Below are positions 61,565-64,000 of a DNA stretch of 64,000 bases, one piece after another (position 1 is the stretch's first letter; each line of letters starts with the position of its first letter). The position numbers were made by a program, and so were the translations under genes. Below the pieces are notes generated by a model that searched no databases, was not told where the DNA came from, and worked only from the letters and a program-made list of their open reading frames with translations. Origin of the DNA: Marinomonas primoryensis (GTDB lineage: Bacteria > Pseudomonadota > Gammaproteobacteria > Pseudomonadales > Marinomonadaceae); assembly GCF_013372285.1 (NCBI RefSeq), contig NZ_CP054301.1:1970001-2034000 (forward strand). The letters run 5' to 3'.

Positions 61565-62338
61565 ATGAAAAACTCCGAAATTTGGATTGCGTTTTATACA
61601 ATTTTAATCAAAGAAATTCGTCGCTTTACTCGTATATGGCCACAAACCTTATTGCCGCCCGCTATTACCATGACATTATATTTTGCCATTTTTGGTAACC
61701 TAATAGGTGACCGTATCGGCGAAATGGGTGGCTTCAGTTATATGCAATATATCGTTCCTGGTTTGATTATGATGTCGGTTATTACCAACTCTTATTCAAA
61801 CGTGTCCTCATCGTTTTTTTCTGCAAAATTTCAACATAGCATTCAGGAATTGTTGGTTTCACCTACGCCGAATTGGATCATTTTGGTAGGATATGTATTG
61901 GGTGGTGTTGCGCGAGGCTTGCTTGTTGGTTTAGTGGTAACTCTGTTGTCTTTGTTTTTCACACACCTAGCATTAGAAAGCCTATTCATCACGATTTTAG
62001 TGGTGTTTTTAACGGCAATTATGTTTTCACTAGGTGGTTTTATTAATGGCATTTACGCACGAAGTTTTGATGATGTCTCAATCGTTCCTACTTTTATCCT
62101 AACGCCATTAACGTATTTGGGCGGTGTTTTTTACTCGATCGATTTACTCCCAACTTTTTGGCAATCGGTTTCGTTATTAAACCCTGTTTTATATATGGTT
62201 AATGCGTTTCGCTACGGTGTTTTAGGGGTGTCTGATATTAATGTATATTGGGCGCTTGTTATTGTAAGTTCATTTATTGTTGTATTGTTTTGGTATAGTT
62301 TGCGTTTGCTTAATCAAGGCAAAGGCATTAGAAACTGA
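61565..62338 (+). CDS. ABC-2 type transporter permease (YadH-like)
   Basis: A 257-residue permease with six hydrophobic segments. MKNSEIWIAFYTILIKEIRRFTRIWPQT at the N-terminus and the loop TPLTYLGGVFYSIDLLP identify the ABC-2 family close to YadH. It would form a dimeric exporter with the ATPase just upstream. The queF gene follows after 12 bases, perhaps by chance. Confidence 0.92.
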   Translation: MKNSEIWIAFYTILIKEIRRFTRIWPQTLLPPAITMTLYFAIFGNLIGDRIGEMGGFSYMQYIVPGLIMMSVITNSYSNVSSSFFSAKFQHSIQELLVSPTPNWIILVGYVLGGVARGLLVGLVVTLLSLFFTHLALESLFITILVVFLTAIMFSLGGFINGIYARSFDDVSIVPTFILTPLTYLGGVFYSIDLLPTFWQSVSLLNPVLYMVNAFRYGVLGVSDINVYWALVIVSSFIVVLFWYSLRLLNQGKGIRN

Positions 62339-62350
62339 GGAAAGTGTTAT

Positions 62351-63166
62351 ATGGGATTTTTACCCTTAGGTCAGCAAACAGACTATGTTTCTGAGTACGA
62401 TTCAGGGTTGCTTTACCCCATTGCAAGAGTGGATAAATGGTCTGAAATGGGTATTGCGTCTGAACGGCTTCCCTTTTATGGTGAAGATGTTTGGAATGCT
62501 TATGAGTTGTCGTGGTTAAATTTGAAAGGGAAGCCCGTTGTTGCTTTGGCTGAATTTCGTTTACCTTGTGACTCGCCAAATATCATTGAGTCTAAATCGT
62601 TTAAATTGTATTTGAATTCTCTGAATCAAATGCGCTACGACTCGACTGAAGATGTACAGGCCATTCTTGAAAAAGATCTTTCAAAGGCTGCTGGTGCTGA
62701 CGTCACTGTGATTATTCGTGATGTTGATTCAATGGCATCTCTTGTTGTTTTGACGCCAGATTACTGTATCGATGACCTAGACGTTGATATTACAGAATAT
62801 CACCCTAATGCTGGATTGCTGACGCTTGATGCATTTTCTGGTGTTGTGGAAGAGCGCTTGGTGAGCCATCTTTTAAAATCGAATTGCCCCGTCACTAATC
62901 AGCCAGATTGGGGTTCTGTTTTTATTGATTATAAAGGCTCACAAATACATCATGAAAGTCTGCTTAAATACATTGTTTCGTTCCGCGAACATACGGATTT
63001 CCATGAGCAGTGTGTCGAGCGAATATTTATCGATATTATGCGTGAATGTCAGCCAGAAAGCTTAACGATATATGCACGATATGTAAGACGAGGTGGTTTA
63101 GATATCAACCCTTATCGTTCATCAGCACCGTTGGTACTGGGTAATGATCGTTTAACACGTCAGTAA
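62351..63166 (+). CDS. queF: NADPH-dependent 7-cyano-7-deazaguanine reductase QueF
   Basis: Reduces the nitrile of preQ0 to the amine of preQ1 in queuosine synthesis. The 271-residue bimodular (type II) form has the catalytic Cys in LKSNCPVTNQPDWGS with nearby Asp, and FREHTDFHEQCVERIF. The Glu/Phe QueF fingerprint is also present at NAYELSWLN. It follows the ABC permease after 12 bases and precedes a bidirectional terminator. queC and queE are about 30 kb away. Confidence 0.95.
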   Translation: MGFLPLGQQTDYVSEYDSGLLYPIARVDKWSEMGIASERLPFYGEDVWNAYELSWLNLKGKPVVALAEFRLPCDSPNIIESKSFKLYLNSLNQMRYDSTEDVQAILEKDLSKAAGADVTVIIRDVDSMASLVVLTPDYCIDDLDVDITEYHPNAGLLTLDAFSGVVEERLVSHLLKSNCPVTNQPDWGSVFIDYKGSQIHHESLLKYIVSFREHTDFHEQCVERIFIDIMRECQPESLTIYARYVRRGGLDINPYRSSAPLVLGNDRLTRQ

Positions 63167-63181
63167 TATTAATGTAAAAAT

Positions 63182-63210
63182 AAAAAACCGCATAAATATG
63201 CGGTTTTTTT
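63182..63210. terminator. Bidirectional terminator after queF
   Basis: 12-bp arms AAAAAACCGCAT / ATGCGGTTTTTT around AAAT, between the convergent queF and substrate-binding protein genes. Confidence 0.92.
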
Positions 63211-63241
63211 ACTTTCAAATTCGAATAAACGAAAAATCGAG

Positions 63242-64000
63242 TTACATAGTACTAAGCTGCTTTTTAACCGCAGGCAGTGCTGGTTGACCTTGGTAGGTTG
63301 TAACACCCTGTAGCCACTTATCTAATACTTCTGGGTGGGCTTTAATCCAACTTGCTGCTGCTTGTTCAGGCTTTTCTTCAGAGCCTATTATTTCGTTTTC
63401 CATGGTTAAGCCAAACTCCAAATTACTGAGCAGTTTGCTGACATTTTTACACTCGTTCGCATAACCTTTGCGAGTTAGAGTGCGAATAGTTGCACCACCG
63501 AAATTTGGACCAAAATACTTGTCGCCACCACTTAGGTATTTTAGATCAAAATTGACGTTCATTGGATGTGGTTCCCAAGCAAGAAAGACAATAAAATTAT
63601 CGCGTTTTACTGTTCTTGTTACTTGTGACAGCATCGCTTGTTCACCGGACTCAACCACCTTCCAATCTTTTAGATCAAAATCATTCGTATCGATCATATT
63701 TTGTAGCTTTTGGTTTGCAGGTGCTCCAGCGCCAATACCATAGATTCGTTGACGGAACTCTTTACCAAATTTGGACAAATCCGAAAAATCTGTCACGCCA
63801 GCGTCAAATACATATTTAGGCACCGCTAAGGTGAATTTAACGCCTTCTAAGTTGGTGCGAACAACGTCGATATTGTTTTCATATTTGTCGATAAAAGCGG
63901 ATTGGGCAGGCATCCAGTTTCCCATGAAAGCGTCAATTTCACCATTCTTCAAGCTTTCAAAGCCAACGGGGACGCTAAGGAGGTACACCTGAGTATCGTA
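63242..64000 (-). CDS. Glycine betaine/choline ABC transporter substrate-binding protein (5' partial)
   Basis: The periplasmic receptor of a quaternary-amine ABC importer. The frame is open through the right window edge, so the N-terminus with its signal peptide is missing. Visible parts fit the OpuAC/ChoX fold: GEIDAFMGNWMPAQ, IYGIGAGAPANQKLQNMI, WEPHPMNVNFDLKYLSGGD and the C-terminal lobe AASWIKAHPEVLDKWLQGV. Clustered Trp in these loops would form the aromatic ammonium-binding box. The permease and ATPase should lie beyond the edge. It is convergent with queF. Confidence 0.88.
   Translation of the reverse strand, partial: YDTQVYLLSVPVGFESLKNGEIDAFMGNWMPAQSAFIDKYENNIDVVRTNLEGVKFTLAVPKYVFDAGVTDFSDLSKFGKEFRQRIYGIGAGAPANQKLQNMIDTNDFDLKDWKVVESGEQAMLSQVTRTVKRDNFIVFLAWEPHPMNVNFDLKYLSGGDKYFGPNFGGATIRTLTRKGYANECKNVSKLLSNLEFGLTMENEIIGSEEKPEQAAASWIKAHPEVLDKWLQGVTTYQGQPALPAVKKQLSTM

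Overview
The window reads as chromosomal core DNA of a marine gammaproteobacterium, most likely Marinomonas or a close relative in the Oceanospirillales. This rests on recalled gene neighbourhoods: bepA-tusA-perM, LysR-leuCDB-asd, topA-two small genes-lexA, gpsA-DUF4389-sixA, and yceD-rpmF-plsX-fabD-fabG-acpP-fabF. The moderate-to-low GC and the Pseudomonas-like but shortened operons fit this. No database search was possible, so family names come from motifs visible in the translations. I found no rRNA, tRNA, CRISPR array or insertion sequence.

Layout. 1-8.4 kb: an M14 carboxypeptidase cut by the window edge, a MazG-like pyrophosphohydrolase, the EF-P paralogue EfpL, then leftward trmJ, a membrane-anchored J-domain/SH3 protein and a DISM-GGDEF-EAL signalling protein, followed by moaCDE. 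8.4-11.6 kb: the only clearly accessory stretch, with a solitary tyrosine recombinase and a directly repeated block holding four paralogous small secreted proteins. 11.6-18.3 kb: a BepA-like protease, TusA, a PerM-type permease, an alpha-glucosidase, an MFS transporter and a LysR regulator. 18.4-22.8 kb: leuC, leuD, leuB and asd. 22.9-29.3 kb: a DUF1275 membrane protein, HPF, a long-form AcnB and a pseudokinase-SUMF1 fusion.

29.3-38.7 kb: miaE, an unknown gene, lpxH-ppiB, queC-queE, a MarR-GNAT/azlC/azlD operon, glnS and cysS. 38.7-49.8 kb: UspA, two membrane-anchored unknowns, topA with two small genes, then lexA and dinG diverging from a shared region with two LexA boxes, an RhlB-like helicase and SelO. 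49.8-54.9 kb: gpsA-DUF4389-sixA, an alpha/beta hydrolase, a DUF4892 protein, a patatin and maf. 55-60.2 kb: yceD, rpmF, plsX and the fab genes. 60.2-64 kb: an unknown gene, a YadGH-like ABC exporter, queF and the C-terminal part of a betaine/choline-binding protein.

How the genes work together. Metabolic themes are leucine synthesis with aspartate semialdehyde supply, fatty acid and phospholipid initiation, molybdenum cofactor synthesis, and several tRNA modification steps (queuosine, io6A, 2'-O-methylation). The strongest candidate for something undescribed is the four-copy secreted protein array next to the lone recombinase. Secondary items are the pseudokinase-SUMF1 fusion, the membrane J-protein, a possible leaderless yceD transcript and the MarR-GNAT regulator coupled to AzlCD.
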